A stretch of DNA of 64,000 nt, taken from Wyeomyia smithii (taxonomy: Eukaryota; Arthropoda; Insecta; Diptera; Culicidae). Positions 36,805 to 49,599 of this stretch are shown here, piece by piece. The stretch is taken from NCBI RefSeq assembly GCF_029784165.1, contig NC_073696.1, forward strand, positions 236,221,271 to 236,285,270, in the 5' to 3' direction. Both the position numbers and the translations under genes were made by a program. How positions within the stretch are numbered: the stretch's first letter is position 1; each line of letters starts with the position of its first letter. The notes below the pieces were generated by a model. The model made no database searches and was not told the DNA's origin. It saw only the letters and a list, made by a program, of their open reading frames with translations.

Positions 36805-37354
36805 TGTAGATTCACGGTATGGAAAGGGCTACTGTCGGTAACGTAGTTTTTGATAACCGTTGGTAGCAATCGTAGGGTAGGCGTAGTTTAGCCGAGACAC
36901 ATCATCTGCCATACTTAGCAAAAGACACGATTACAAGCAAATCAACCAATCTCTCTCAGCCCAATATTTCAATGCTTCTAGCCTCGTTATAAAAGGGCAT
37001 TCCACCATCATAGATCCCTTTTTCTTACTTACGATCAACCCAATAGCAAGTGTCACGGCCGGTCACCGAAATTAATTATTGTTTAGTTGTAAAATTTTAG
37101 TAGCTAGTGTAATAAAGTTAAATAATTTAATAAACGTTGTTAGAGTGTAAAAGTTTTGAGCCAATAAATTAACAGTTGTGTAGAACAAAAATCGTGTAGT
37201 AAGTGCTTGAATAAAAGGAACTACTCGCATACTGGCGCTCTGGTGTTAAGTTAGGCAATAAGCTCGACTAGAAAGGGAGAGCGCAATTTTACGCTACTAG
37301 AATTCGGGATTCGCGTCGGACTCGCGGAATATCGCTATATTGGAGGTCACAACA
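36805..37354 (+). repeat. 5' LTR of the BEL element
   Basis: Contains a CTCGTTATAAAAGGGCATTC region (TATAAAAG near 36991), a plausible TATA box for U3, and AATAAA motifs further on (near 37130) in the R/U5 part. It ends CACAACA, followed by TTGGTGCCGTGACC, a likely primer-binding site. Confidence 0.9.
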
Positions 37355-38009
37355 TTGGTGCCGTGACCAGGATAGCGTTCCCTTGAGATACCGACGCCGA
37401 GACGCCATTTGGACAATTGAATCGGTGCCATATTCAACTTTAACAAAGGTAGAGGCGTCATCGCGACTATCGTACAGGTGAATTCACTGGGCGCTGCCAT
37501 CACGTTTTCGTACGCTAAACTTCTGTGTGCAGCTATAACGGTTTTTCGGGATCAAGGAGACATTGAATAATTATACAAGGCTTATTGAACAGGCCTACAA
37601 GGTGAGGACCTGTCCAATTTCATACATTTGTGATTTCATTTCTACCTGGTCATTTTTTGTGGTTCTACTGTCTCAATACTTCGACGGAGTTTTGGTGGCC
37701 GGATATTTTTTCATCGATTTGGTGCTATTGGGGACTAAGTCTGGACTCGGAAAGACGATCTGGAATTCAACTCGGTGGACGCAGGATTCTTGCAACCCTA
37801 CGTGAACGCTTTGGGCTGTGCTGGTGTGCTGAATTCAATTTCGCGCGCCAAACGAGGGAAGCTGAGATATTTATAATACAAGGCCTATTAGACAGGCTCA
37901 CCAGGTGAGTTCCTGTCCAGTGAACGATATTTTTCTCTCGAAGGTGCTTTGCTGGTTGCCTTTTACAGGTTTTGGCTGCTCTTCGTGATATTCATACGGT
38001 GCAGGGAGC
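37355..38009 (+). other. BEL leader (5' untranslated region)
   Basis: Begins with the putative primer-binding site TTGGTGCCGTGACC. A motif of about 50 bp (TACAAGGCNTATTNNACAGG ... AGGTGAG ... CCTGTCCA) occurs twice, near 37566-37620 and 37870-37922. The AGGTGAG within each could serve as a splice donor. Short frames here are not conserved-looking. Confidence 0.6.
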
Positions 38010-41000
38010 ATGGCGACGACGTCCAAAAAGTACAAGGGACTGGTGCGCAGCAGAAACTACGTTGTGCAATGCGTAGAGCGACTGGACCAATACCTGCAAA
38101 CTACGAAAGAATTCGATGAGCAAGCAGTCAGGGTTCGCATGGAAAAATTGGAGCAGAAATATACGGAATTCGAGGAGATTCAAAACGACATCGAAGGCCT
38201 TGACGACAGTGAGGAGAACATAGCCGACCACCAGCAACTTCGGGCCGAGTTCGAGGAAAAGTATTACGAGGTAAGGGCAGGGTTGGCGCGAAAATTACCA
38301 CAAGAGCATGCGACACCAAATACTTCTATTACACATCCAAATCAAGCTCCACATGTTCAATCTTCCGTACGACTTCCTCAAATAAATCTGCCAGAGTTTG
38401 ACGGCAATTTTCAAAATTGGTTACCTTTTCACGACACGTTTAAAGCCTTGATTGAATAATCTAAGGAACTCAGCGACATTCAAAAATTCCACTATTTGCG
38501 TGCTTCTCTGAAAGGCGATGCTCTTAAGTTGATAGATTCTTATGCGATGAGTGAGGCTAATTATAGGGTTGCTTGGGAAAGTTTAGTCGACAGGTTTTCG
38601 AACAAATATCTCCTCAACAAGCGACACTTGAATGCCTTATTCGGTTACACTCGGATGAGGCGGGAATCAGCGGCTGGTTTACACGATCTTATCGACTGTT
38701 TTGAACGTAACACGAAAATTTTGGACCAATTGGGAGAGAAAACGAACGGTTGGGGAGCCATGCTGGTCCATTTGATGGTGTCGAAACTGGACGACGTCAT
38801 GCAGAAACTATGGGAGGAAAATGTTACACCGGACAAAGAGCCATCTTTTGCGTCGTTGGTCGAATTTCTCAAAAAGCAAACTAGAGTTTTGGATGCGGTT
38901 TCGGTCGATCAACATATGTTTTCAACGGCAACATCGTTCAGTGGTAGCAAATTCCGTCCCACTAAAGTTTCGGTCAACTCGGCGACCGAAAATACTCCCT
39001 CAAACTGTTTCGCTTGCAGTGAGAAACATTGGATTACCAAGTGTGAAACGTTCGCCAGCCTACCGGTGGACAAACGGCTGCAGCTCACAAATTCTAAGCG
39101 TCTCTGCAGCAACTGTCTGGGGCGAAATCACTTGGCGCGAGATTGTCCTTCCAAATATCGATGCAAAACGTGCTCGAAAAAGCATCATTCGTTGCTGCAT
39201 CCTGGTTTTCCCGGTTCTGGTTCTACTTCTAATCCTAATTCAACTTCAGTAGCGAGCAACGTGAATTCTTCTGTTCCACCTACAACCGGTGGTGCTCTGA
39301 ACTCTGGTGAATCGGTTTCTAGTTCGGTGGCATCAATCTCTTCTAATGTGGTGATGGGACAACCTAGGTCGCACACGTTTTTGCTAACGGTATTGCTTAA
39401 GGTGAAGGACGTATGGGGAAGGACCCACCAAGCAAGGGCTCTTCTGGATTCTGGATCACAGGTCAACTTGATGTCTGAAAATCTGTGTAAATTACTTCAG
39501 TTATCACGGCGGGACAAGAAGGTGGAAATTACTGGAATTGGACGATCTCGGAGCCGTACAGCATATGAAGTTTCCACCACGGTTGAGTCTCGAGTGCAGA
39601 ATTTCTCAACGTCAATGGATTTCTTGGTTTTGGGCCAGGTCACCAGCGACCAGCCGTCTGTTTCGATACCGCTAGCTCATTTAAAACTTCCCCCTGACAT
39701 GGTCTTGGCCGATCCCAGTTTCAATGTTTCTGGACCGATTGATTTAATCTTGGGTGCGCAGCAATTTTACGAGTTTCATGTACGCGATGGTGGCCGGCTG
39801 CAAGTGCGAAATTTCGACAATACGCTACCAGTATTCGTCAATACGGTGTTCGGATGGGTGGTGGCCGGCGAAGCTAAATGCATGAAGGAATCAACACTGG
39901 TTAGCTGTCACATCACGAAGCTAGACTCTCTTGAAAAGTTTTGGATAGTCGAAGAACTACTGGTTAAAACCCCCCGCTCTCAGGAAGAAGAGGACTGCGA
40001 AACACATTTCGTGAACACGTTCACACGAGACGAAACTGGCAGATATATTGTGCGCTACCCTAAGCAGATGAATTTTGCAAAAATGATCGGTGAATCGAAA
40101 CGAATGGCTTTAAGACGGTTTTTACAAACTGAAACACGGCTGGCAAAGGATTCAAATCTACGCTCGCAGTACGGGGACTTTATGAAGGAGTACATCGAGT
40201 TAGGTCATATGAAATGCATCGGCGGCGTGGACGACCTTAGTCTCGACGAAGGTAAAACGGTCTGCTATCTTCCACATCACCCAGTTTTTAAAGAGTCGAG
40301 TACTACAACTAAAGTACGGGTGGTATACAATGGGTCTGCTAAAACGTCAACTAATTTCTCTCTTAATGACGCTCTACTAACTGGTCCCACGATTCAAGAC
40401 GACCTGCTCAGTTTGATGCTCCGCTTCCGAAAACATGCTATAGTTTTGGTTGCTGATGTTGCGAAAATGTATAGGCAGATTCAGGTTCACTCAGACGACA
40501 CTTCGCTTCAACGCATTCTCTGGCGCTTCAATCCTTCGGATCCAATTCAGGTGTACGAGCTGCAAACTGTCACCTACGGTTTGGCCCCATCGTCGTTTCT
40601 CGCCACTCGTGTCTTGAAGCAATTGGCTATAGACGGCAGCCAAAAGTACAAACTTGGAGCAAAGGCCGTAGATGAAGACTTCTATATGGACGATTTTCTC
40701 TCGGGGGCGGACACGATCAAAGAAGCGATTCAGCTTCAAAAGGAAGTTCAAGCCCTATTGGCGGAAGGAGGTCTCGATCTACGGAAATGGTGTTCGAACT
40801 GCCCACAAGTGCTAGAAAATTTGCCCACTGAAGCACTGGGAGGAGAAACCACCCTGCACTTTGATCCCGAACAGAAAATTAAAACGCTTGGAGTAGGGTG
40901 GACAACAGAATCTGATCAGCTTTGCATCGAAGTACAGCAAATTACTAACGACGGTTGTTGGACGAAACGGAACATATTCTCGGCGATTGCGAAACTATAC

Positions 41001-43316
41001 GACCCGCTTGGATTGGTGTCTCCTGTCGTGGCATGGGCGAAAATCAAAATGCAGCATCTCTGGCTATCCACTGTCGACTGGGACGATCCCGTTCCGATGG
41101 ATATTGCGACCAAATGGGAAGAATTCTCAACGCAAATGTCTTATTTGGAAGGCTACAAGATTCCTCGGTTCGTTTTTCTGGTCGGTGCAATCTCTACCCA
41201 GTTTCACGTTTTTGCGGATGCGTCCGAAGTTGGGTATGGTGCCTGCATTTACGCTCGTTCGACTGGCAAGGATGGGCAAATAAAAATTGAGCTCGTCGCG
41301 GCAAAATCACGAGTTGCTCCACTCAAACGGCTTAGTCTGCCGCGGCTTGAGCTTTGTGCTGCACATCTGGGGGCGAGACTCTACGCCAAGGTTACAGCAG
41401 CGCTGCGGTTGGAGGGGATTCCTTGCTGGTTCTGGTCGGACTCAACTGTTACTCTTCATTGGATTCAGGCACCACCTAACACTTGGCAAACGTTTATCGG
41501 AAATCGTACAGCTGAAATTCAGCAACTTACCCACGGCTACAGCTGGAATCACGTCAAAGGAACCGACAATCCGGCAGACCATATTTCTAGAGGAATGCTT
41601 CCTCAGCAATTTGTCATCAACAGCATCTGGCGCTGTGGCCCACCCTGGCTTTCAAAAGGAGAAGAAAACTGGCCTAAACACCCCACTGGAACTCCGCCAG
41701 AAGACATACTAGAACGACGAAAAACTGTACTAGTGATACGCCAGCCACTGGAACATTGTTTCCTTTTCCACCGATACTCATCCTTCTGGCGCTTGGTTCG
41801 AATTACCGCTTTGATTCTTCGCTTTGCCAACCATTGTCGTCGCAAATTTAATCACTATCCTCACCTATTCGCTGTAGTAGAATTAGAGCACGCAAATGAT
41901 GCGCTAACGAAAGTTGCACAGCAGGAAATGTTCACTGAGGAGCTGAAGGAACTGGCACAATCCCGACCGGTTTCTCACAAATCATCGTTGAAATTACTTG
42001 GTCCTTTTCTCGACGAAAAAGGCATTATTCGTATCGGCGGCAGACTTGAGCGCTCCGCTGAAAATTACCAAACCAAGCACCCAGCGATTTTACCTAAAAT
42101 CTACCCACTCACACGCCTCATCACGAAACACTATCACGCACTATGCTTACACTCTGGTCCTCGCATGACGCTAGCTACGATGAGGCAAGAATTCTGGCCA
42201 ATCAACGGAAAAGTTACCGCTAATCTTGTGTGTAGTAAGTGTCCGCAATGCTTCCGCCAAAACCCTGTCCCTGTTAAGCAACCCATTGGCCAATTCCCGA
42301 AATCCCGCATCACGCCTAGCAGAGCTTTCACCGTCGTCGGAGTGGACTACTGCGGCCCTGTCTACATCAAACCACCACACCGAAGAGCGGCACCACGAAA
42401 AGCATACATAGCCGTGTTTGTTTGCTTTGCCTCAAAGGCTGTACACCTCGAGCTCGTCAGCGATTTGTCCACAGATGCCTTCATCGCTGCCCTACATCGT
42501 TTTATCGCCCACCATGGTATGCCGTCTGAAATTCACTCGGACAACGGGACAAATTTTCAAGGAGCGAACAACACTCTGCTCGAACTGTACCGCCTCTTCG
42601 ATAACAAAAGCACCCGGGAAGCTATAACTAACGAATGCAGCCAGCACCGAATCCAGTGGCACTTCATCCCACCACGGGCACCTTCTTTCGGCGGCCTATG
42701 GGAGGCTGCAGTGAAAACCGCGAAAACATCACTGGTAAAAATTCTTGGCAGCACCCAGCTCTCCTTTGAGGATTACGCGACCTTGCTTTCCCAGATCGAA
42801 GCCAACATGAATAGCCGTCCACTGACATCGCTATCGAACGATCCTTCGGAGCTAGACGTTCTCACTCCTGGTCATTTCATCATCGGATCGCCACTTATCA
42901 GCCTACCGGAGCCGAATTACACAAACATCCCCACCAATTGGCTTGATCACTACCAGCAGCTGCAAAAACTCATCCAACAACATTGGGACCGGTGGAGGAA
43001 AGAATACCTCACAGAACTCAACCATCAGCGAGAGAAGGCTACATTTTCGACCCACATCCAAGTCGGACAGATTGTTTTGGTCAAGGAGGACGAAAAACCT
43101 TCCACCTCTTGGCCTCTCGCACGGATAGAAGAAATTCATCCCGGAGCCGACGGAGTGGTACGAGTTGCCACTTTGCGAACAGCTACTTCGACCTACAAAC
43201 GCCCTATTTCGCGGATTTTTCCACTCCCCGACAACCAGCAACCAACAGCCGAACCAGATGATCCTCCAGAAACCGAAGAAGCTGAAAAAGGTACAAAACA
43301 AAAAAGAGAAGATTAA
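38010..43316 (+). CDS. BEL/Pao gag-pol polyprotein (one in-frame TAA)
   Basis: ATG at 38010; 1768 codons in one frame, interrupted by TAA at 38457-38459. Gag: N-terminal coiled coil, a DUF1759-type capsid region spanning the stop (LPEFDGNFQNWLPFHDTF ... FHYLRASLKG), then three zinc knuckle-like motifs near 39010-39200 (CFACSEKHW, CSNCLGRNHLARDC, CKTCSKKHH). Pol: aspartic protease with ALLDSGSQVNLM (near 39436); RT with VLVADVAKMYRQI and YMDDFLSG (near 40683); RNase H with FADASEVGYG, the LPRLEL block and SDST; integrase HHCC zinc finger (HALCLHSGP ... CSKCPQC); and DDE core with VGVDYCGP, HSDNGTNF and GGLWEAAVK. A DUF5641-like C-terminal domain ends it. The key catalytic residues are present. 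The one stop is the only obvious defect; readthrough or a recent point mutation are both possible. Confidence 0.93.
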
Positions 43317-43412
43317 GTTAAAAATTTCATTCCTTGTGTTAAACTGTTCCATGTGCTTTTGTAGTTTGTTTTGCTAAGTAAATTTGAACTGTCAAATTTA
43401 GGTGGCCGGCAA

Positions 43413-43962
43413 TGTAGATTCACGGTATGGAAAGGGCTACTGTCGGTAACGTAGTTTTTGATAACCGTTGGTAGCAATCGTAGGGTAGGCGTAGTTTAGC
43501 CGAGACACATTATCTGCCATACTTAGCAAAAGACACGATTACAAGCAAATCAACCAATCTCTCTCAGCCCAATATTTCAATGCTTCTAGCCTCGTTATAA
43601 AAGGGCATTCCACCATCATAGATCCCTTTTTTTTACTTACGATCAACCCAATAGCAAGTGTCACGGCCGGTCACCGAAATTAATTATTGTTTAGTTGTAA
43701 AATTTTAGTAGCTAGTGTAATAAAGTTAAATAATTTAATAAACGTTGTTAGAGTGTAAAAGTTTTGAGCCAATAAATTAACAGTTGTGTAGAACAAAAAT
43801 CGTGTAGTGAGTGCTTGAATAAAAGGAACTACTCGCATACTGGCGCTCTGGTGTTAAGTTAGGCAATAAGCTCGACTAGAAAGGGAGAGCGCAATTTTAC
43901 GCTACTAGAATTCGGGATTCGCGTCGGACTCGCGGAATATCGCTATATTGGAGGTCACAACA
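43413..43962 (+). repeat. 3' LTR of the BEL element
   Basis: Same 550 bp as the 5' LTR with three substitutions. The purine-rich stretch just before it (GGTGGCCGGCAA) is a poor polypurine tract, but lies in the right place. Confidence 0.93.
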
Positions 43963-44154
43963 AGGTGCGTAACTCAGTTTTCTCGTTTCTTTTTGATAAA
44001 AATGCAACCAAATTTCAACAAAATAGTTTTCCATAAAACATTAAAAATCTTGCCCATCGCCCATTGCCTATTGACAGAATTCGAATACCGTTATGATAAA
44101 AGTGTTCATCTTTGAACCCTATCCACAAATCAAGTCATTTTTCGACGTCTTCCC

Positions 44155-44545
44155 GATCAGAAGAGCATAACTAAAAAAATACAAAATTCTACCAACACGA
44201 GATACAAATAACATAATTTGATACAATTTTGTATGTTCCCATATGTTTTTAATAACAAAATTGAATCTTAATGAGCTATAAAAACAAATCCGGAAATTAG
44301 GTTGGTTTAAAACAAATCTAACAATTTTTTCGTCTTTATCAAAACCTGTTGTTTATAACAATGATTGTTATTATACTGTTTTGTATGCTATCTTATTTTG
44401 TAAAAAAGCTGATACGTTAGTAACAAAGTTTAATATGGGTCTGATATTGGTAGAATATTTTTTTTATAATTTCTGTTATTTTAACACCTAACGGGATCAA
44501 ATTTAAAACACCACCTGAAAGGTTTTTCGCATAATAAACTAACAG
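44155..44545 (-). repeat. Dispersed repeat, inverse copy of 59740-60145
   Basis: Shared blocks on opposite strands include TTTGATCCCGTTAGGTGGT (here complemented), AACAGTATAATAATNATTGT and GAGCATAACTAAAAA. The two copies are about 15 kb apart. No coding content; element type unknown. Confidence 0.65.
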
Positions 44546-44588
44546 AAGCAAAATTATTTTAAATCGCCTGGAAATACACGAAAATTTA

Positions 44589-47500
44589 ATCGACCATTTT
44601 TGATTTGAACGAAACTTTGCACACGTATTCGGCTTAGCAAAGTGAGCATTTTTCACAGGTGGAGAGATTTTTTACACCCATTAGTTACATTCTAAAAGGG
44701 CGTATGCCTTTTAGCATAGGTTTCATTCGAAGCATTGTAGCCCAGAAACCGTTGGTTGTATAGAAAAACTGTCTGAGAATGAGTTGTAGTGAATCGAAAA
44801 AGCATCATAAAAAATATATACACTGTACAAAAAAATTTTTTTTTGACCAAAAAAAAATTAAAAATAAACATTAAATTTCAATTTAAAAAAAAAGAGTTCA
44901 ATTTTTTTTTATTTTTCATTTAAAGAAACTTGACGTTAATACGCGACTTTAAAAAAAAATCCAGGATGGAGAAATGAAAAATAATTTTTAATGGTAGAAT
45001 AATTTTTTCAAGAAAATTCTAATTCAAACATTTTTCAAAATATTTGTATTTTGATGATTTCAAAAGATGCAGAGAATCATTTTGAATCAAGAAGCTCTTG
45101 GTAGTAAACATTCTAAAGAAATTGGTTTTCGAGTTATTTCTAATTTAAGCTCGAAAAATTATAATTATTCAGGAAAATACACGTTTCTTAATTTGTCCAT
45201 GGTTCTCCAGCAAAAACCATACGTTCATTGGAATGCTTGATCAAAAAAAACAATTCATTCTTTGACAACAAAACGATTGGGCGAACGGTTCTCAAGAAAA
45301 GAGTTAAGGGGGGGGGGGGTAGGGTTTTGAGGGTTCAAAAAAAGTGATTTTTTTGATTTGGATATTCTTGACGAAAGTTCTATACTCTATGGTCCCGGCA
45401 TTGATGATTCTATGTGAGTAAAATAAAAAATAAATAGCTTACTAAGTTTTATCGGGGTCTTTCCGCTACGAAAAACTTTAAACGCGTTTTTCTCAAATCG
45501 ATGTTTTTTGAGTCGGTGCACTCTGTATCTCAAAATCTATTCAACCGATCGTTCTCAAATTTTTTACAGTATTTCCTTACATAATTTATGAGGTAACCCT
45601 GTTGGGATTTTTTCGATTTTGATTTTTTTTTTATTATTATTAACAACAATAGTCATGAATTTAGGCCAAAAATCGGTATTTTCACTTTCAAGTCTTGTAA
45701 AAAGTTCAAAAATTAAAAAAAAATGGAAAAACTCGACAGAGATACCTAGAGGGACATAAAAATTAAAGGAAAAACTTTAGTTATTTAATTTCAGATGATC
45801 CAGTGCTGAGATATGACGTGCACCGCAAAAAGTATTTTTTCTGAGGCGCCTGCGAAGAATTGCTACCATTCGGTCAATTTTCAATATTTTCCAACCAATA
45901 TTTTACAGAATATATTTCAATTACTACTCTTTAATGTACAATAATCAGAAATAAATTTACTTTCACCGTACGCCCAAAAAAAAAATCTGTAAAAACCTGT
46001 TTTTTCTGCCTTCAAACCCCCCCCCCTTAAATGTTCTAAGTGATATAAATATATATAAGAATCAAATATTTATTTTCGAGTTTTATTATCTCAGGAACAT
46101 AATTTTTTATGACATAGATACTTTACAGAACTAGTTTCACCTTATATTTTATATACATCATAAGTAAATGATTCGTCATCTTTTGAAAACAGCTTCGTTT
46201 GTATCTTATTTTCTGAAATCGGAACAAAAGAGTAATACTTTTGTGTGGCAGCTATTATTATAGATTTTTTGAAAATATTGCTTTATTCTGTTACTCCTTG
46301 TTCATATTCTTCATATGATACCCGACTAAATGACATTTTTGATGAATTTTTATTACTTTTCTGATTAGACCAATCATACACTTCTTTTGCGCTTGTAATG
46401 GGATGTTCATGTTCTTTAGCTAAACTTGAATTTCCTGCCATTCGTTTTAAAATGCCACCAATTGCATCGCATGGGCCTTTACCATGAGAAGTCGCAGAAA
46501 AATGCCACTCTGCAGTGACGTTATATTTTGTTGCAAAGTTTTTTCTATTTTTATATTATAAGGCAGCTCCATTAGACATTAATATCGCTTTTTTCAACTC
46601 TATTGTTGTTTTCAAAAAACTCATTAATTTGGCAACGAACACCTGAACCGCAACAGTATCATGATACCAATATTCCAATAACTGATTCCAATAACTACAT
46701 GAATCACAAATTGATGAAGACGTATTAAAATGAGCTTGACTGTTCTGTTTTAATTTTGCAATAACGCTTCATTTAATTTGCGTAAGCTTGATGAGCACCG
46801 ATGATCAGGAAAGGGTTTACAGCATTTGGGCTTGGTGTGTTCCATTTTCACTTTATTTACTCACACATCTGTAGTATTGCAATCGTATTTATATACGAAA
46901 ACAGATATTATAGGTTACCCAGTAGTTATTGGTTGCGTACTTTACAAACAGTTATTACTAGTAAACAAGTAGGTAGTGTTGCACGACAAACATATTTTTT
47001 ATAAAACATTTGGCAATGAGGAACGTGTAGGTAGGCTAAGGTTTAGCGCTTGAGTTATTTATCCAATCGTTTTGTTGTCGAAGAATGAATTGTATATTAT
47101 TGCTCAAGCATTCCAATGAACGTATGGTTTTTGCTGGAGAACCATGGACAAATTAAGAAAAACGTGTATTTTCCGTAACATAAATACTTTTTCGAGCTTA
47201 AATTTAAAATAACTCGAAAACCGATGCCTTTAGAATGTTAACTACCAAGAGCTTTTTGGTTCAAAATGATTCTTTGCATCTTTTAAAATCATCAAAATAC
47301 AATTATTTTGAAAAGTGTTTAAATTAGAATTTTTATAAAAAAATTAATCTACCATAAAAAAATTATTTATCATTTCTCCATCCTGGACTTTTTTTTAAAA
47401 GTTGCGTATTAACGTCAAGTTTCTTTAAACAAAAAATAAAAAAAATTCAACTCTTTTTTTTAATTGAAATTTAATGTTTATTTTTAATGTTTTTTTTGGT

Positions 47501-47755
47501 CAAAAATTTTTTTTTTGTACAGTGTATATATTTTTATGGTGCCTTTTTAATTCCCTACAACTCATTCTCAGACAGTTTTCCTATACAACCAACGGTTTCT
47601 GGGCTACAATGCTTCGAATAAAACCTATGCCAAAAGGCATGCGCCCTTTTAGAATGTAACTCATGGGTGTAAAAAATCTCTCCATCTGTGAAAAATGCTC
47701 AGTTTGCTAAGCCAAATACGTGTGCAAAGTTTCATTCAAATCAAAAATGGTCGAT
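44589..47755. mobile_element. 3.2-kb DNA element with ~695-bp terminal inverted repeats
   Basis: The arms 44589-45283 and 47063-47755 are reverse complements at high identity. Landmarks in both are ATCGACCATTTTTGATTTGA, GTGTAAAAAATCTCTCC (and complement), AAACCGTTGGTTGTATAG and CATTCCAATGAACGTATGG. The spacer of 1.8 kb holds poly-G and poly-C runs (45306, 46017) and a minus-strand ORF remnant. Long TIRs around a single coding region point to a DNA transposon. I cannot assign the superfamily, and no clean target duplication is seen. Confidence 0.8.
46320..46800 (-). pseudogene. Transposon ORF remnant with an ATSHGKGPCDAIGG motif
   Basis: The minus strand reads through about 150 codons with one in-frame stop. 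First comes a VFVAKLMSFLKTT segment, then SNGAAL, stop, YKNRKNF, and then WHFSATSHGKGPCDAIGG followed by ILKRMAGNSSLAKEHEHPIT. Proteins with a DGA.SQYKNRKNF block before a HF.ATSHGKG.CDG.GG block are common hypothetical, mobile-element-linked proteins in arthropods; this is recalled family knowledge, not a search. The stop probably replaced the Gln of SQYKNRKNF. The N- and C-terminal parts are missing or too decayed to read. Confidence 0.6.
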
Positions 47756-49599
47756 ATTCGACCATAGGTCATTTGGCGCGATCTTGCTCATGAGAAAAAC
47801 GTTTCTGTGGTGCTCGCTCGCTGTCTGCCAGCAGATGGTGCTGTCTGTCGGTGGCAGCTATACAATGAAGTAGAAAGAGAGAAAAAGTTCTCTCCTTGCG
47901 ATGAACTCCGACACGTTGCACTCTCCGTATGCTCGCGACCGTCTCTGAGAAAAATCACAACACCACGCAGAACTTTAGGACAGCCATTTTCAAAGCGGGA
48001 AGTTATTATGAATTGTTTGACTTGGGAATCGTACATTCACTTCAAAAACACTGGACAGAAAGCGAAATATTCTCCGCCACGATTATAACATAGATTTCAC
48101 TTTTTTTCCGTTATATACACTTCGAAAAAGCGCGACAACTTCGGACGAAAATGCAAACCACGGAACCCAGGCTTGCCAGATCTCTGTCAACCTTAAAACG
48201 AGGGTTATATCTTGCTGCGATAAACTGTTCATAGGCAACACTACCGTTAATCTTTGGTGCCCTGGTCGTTTTCTGCATTTTCAAGACATTTGGCATTCTT
48301 TCGAGATTTCTTAAATTGTCTGTGCATTTCATCTTAAGTAGAAGGAGTGAAACCTTGGCGAAGTAGTGCCTCATTTCCCAAGTCCGATTGAGCTAAAATT
48401 TTGTATGAGGATATTTTTCTAGGAGACGAAACTTTTGGGCTCTACTGCTTAATGAAATTCGAAGGTCATTTTTTCACCATACGCGCCATAATAACCAGGT
48501 CTTTTATGTTCAATATTTCCTGCAATAGTGTGGGTATCAGACGAAATCTCATCAAACACCATATCATCTCTGCCATTTACTTCTTGCAAAAAGGTTTCGT
48601 TGAAGGTTGGAAAATTGATTTGTTTTTCATTCGTTTTTATTTATTTATTTGTTTATATCATCTGACGTAAAGTCTTTATGAAAATTAGGGAATCATTGAA
48701 AGTTTCCACGATTAGCTATTCTATGTTTGAAAATATTACTCACCAAACTCAAATAGATGCTCTACACTCGTGAAGGCTCTCACACTAAACACTGCAGGTT
48801 CATAATCACCAGAGCTTGTACGATGGTATTGGTTTACAAGCATATAGGAACTATGAAAACCTCAACATGCATTGAGTATGCACGAAAAATCATCATGGAC
48901 AGCAGCTGTATGTGTACTGGATACAGCATTTAAAATCATGGCACAGCCTGCTTTGACTGACAATGGCGTTCTAGAGTGCCAAGTCCAAATAGGCGGCAAC
49001 GGTCTGGATGAAGGGAAAGATTGGTGGGATCACACCCAAACATGGAAAAGTTCACTCACTAGCAATATTTCATGCAAATGTGTTCTTTGATTTATCAGTT
49101 ATCGTTCAACTATTTCTAGTCGCGTACAAGTTTTCCATAGAAACGCTGCTGATTGTTTTTCGCTTCTAAGAGTTCCGAATACCATAGGAGGAGACTGAAT
49201 GATTCAAACACGATAGTATTTATTGTATCCAAGTTCACTTGCATTCAACATTATCCCGAGAAGCTTTAAGATATTATCGCCAGTGATACAAAATTATGAA
49301 TCCAAATGAACGTTAGATTGCGTTCAATTGTTTGCTTGCCGGAGCAAATAGGTATCAACAATGCTAACGGAAATTGTAGCATGGTGCATTAGCATCTGAT
49401 ACTTGAAATCACCAAGAACCATCGTGGTATATCACGGTGAAGCACGACGTGGAGTAGCCGAATTACGTCTACAAGCAACCAACATTTGAAAGAATCATTG
49501 CGATCGCTTGAGTGGAATCGTTTACGATTCTTTCGTGAAACACTCACTATATGTTTCTTGCTCCGCCTAAAGCAGGCAATACTGAAACAAAATCATCAA
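47756..49599. other. Intergenic, no gene recognised
   Basis: 47760-48090 is GC-richer with short frames on both strands but no domain. From about 49100 rightward the minus strand may hold the degraded 3' part of the Jockey-like element that is readable from 49600. Confidence 0.4.

Larger units (their letters stand above)
36805..43962 (+). mobile_element. Complete BEL/Pao LTR retrotransposon
   Basis: 7158 bp with two 550-bp direct LTRs starting TGTAGATTC and ending CACAACA. The 5-bp target duplication AGGTG lies at 36800-36804 and 43963-43967. I count three differences between the LTRs (near 36904, 37024 and 37201 against their partners), about 99.5% identity, so the insertion is recent. Inside are a leader (37355-38009) and one gag-pol frame with a single TAA. 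The order protease, RT, RNase H, integrase and a BEL-type C-terminal domain marks the superfamily. It sits between the F-box gene and the next element. Confidence 0.95.

Noticed and set aside
47807..48374. ORFs of 82-93 codons on both strands
   Set aside because: GC-richer patch without recognisable domain or splice partners.
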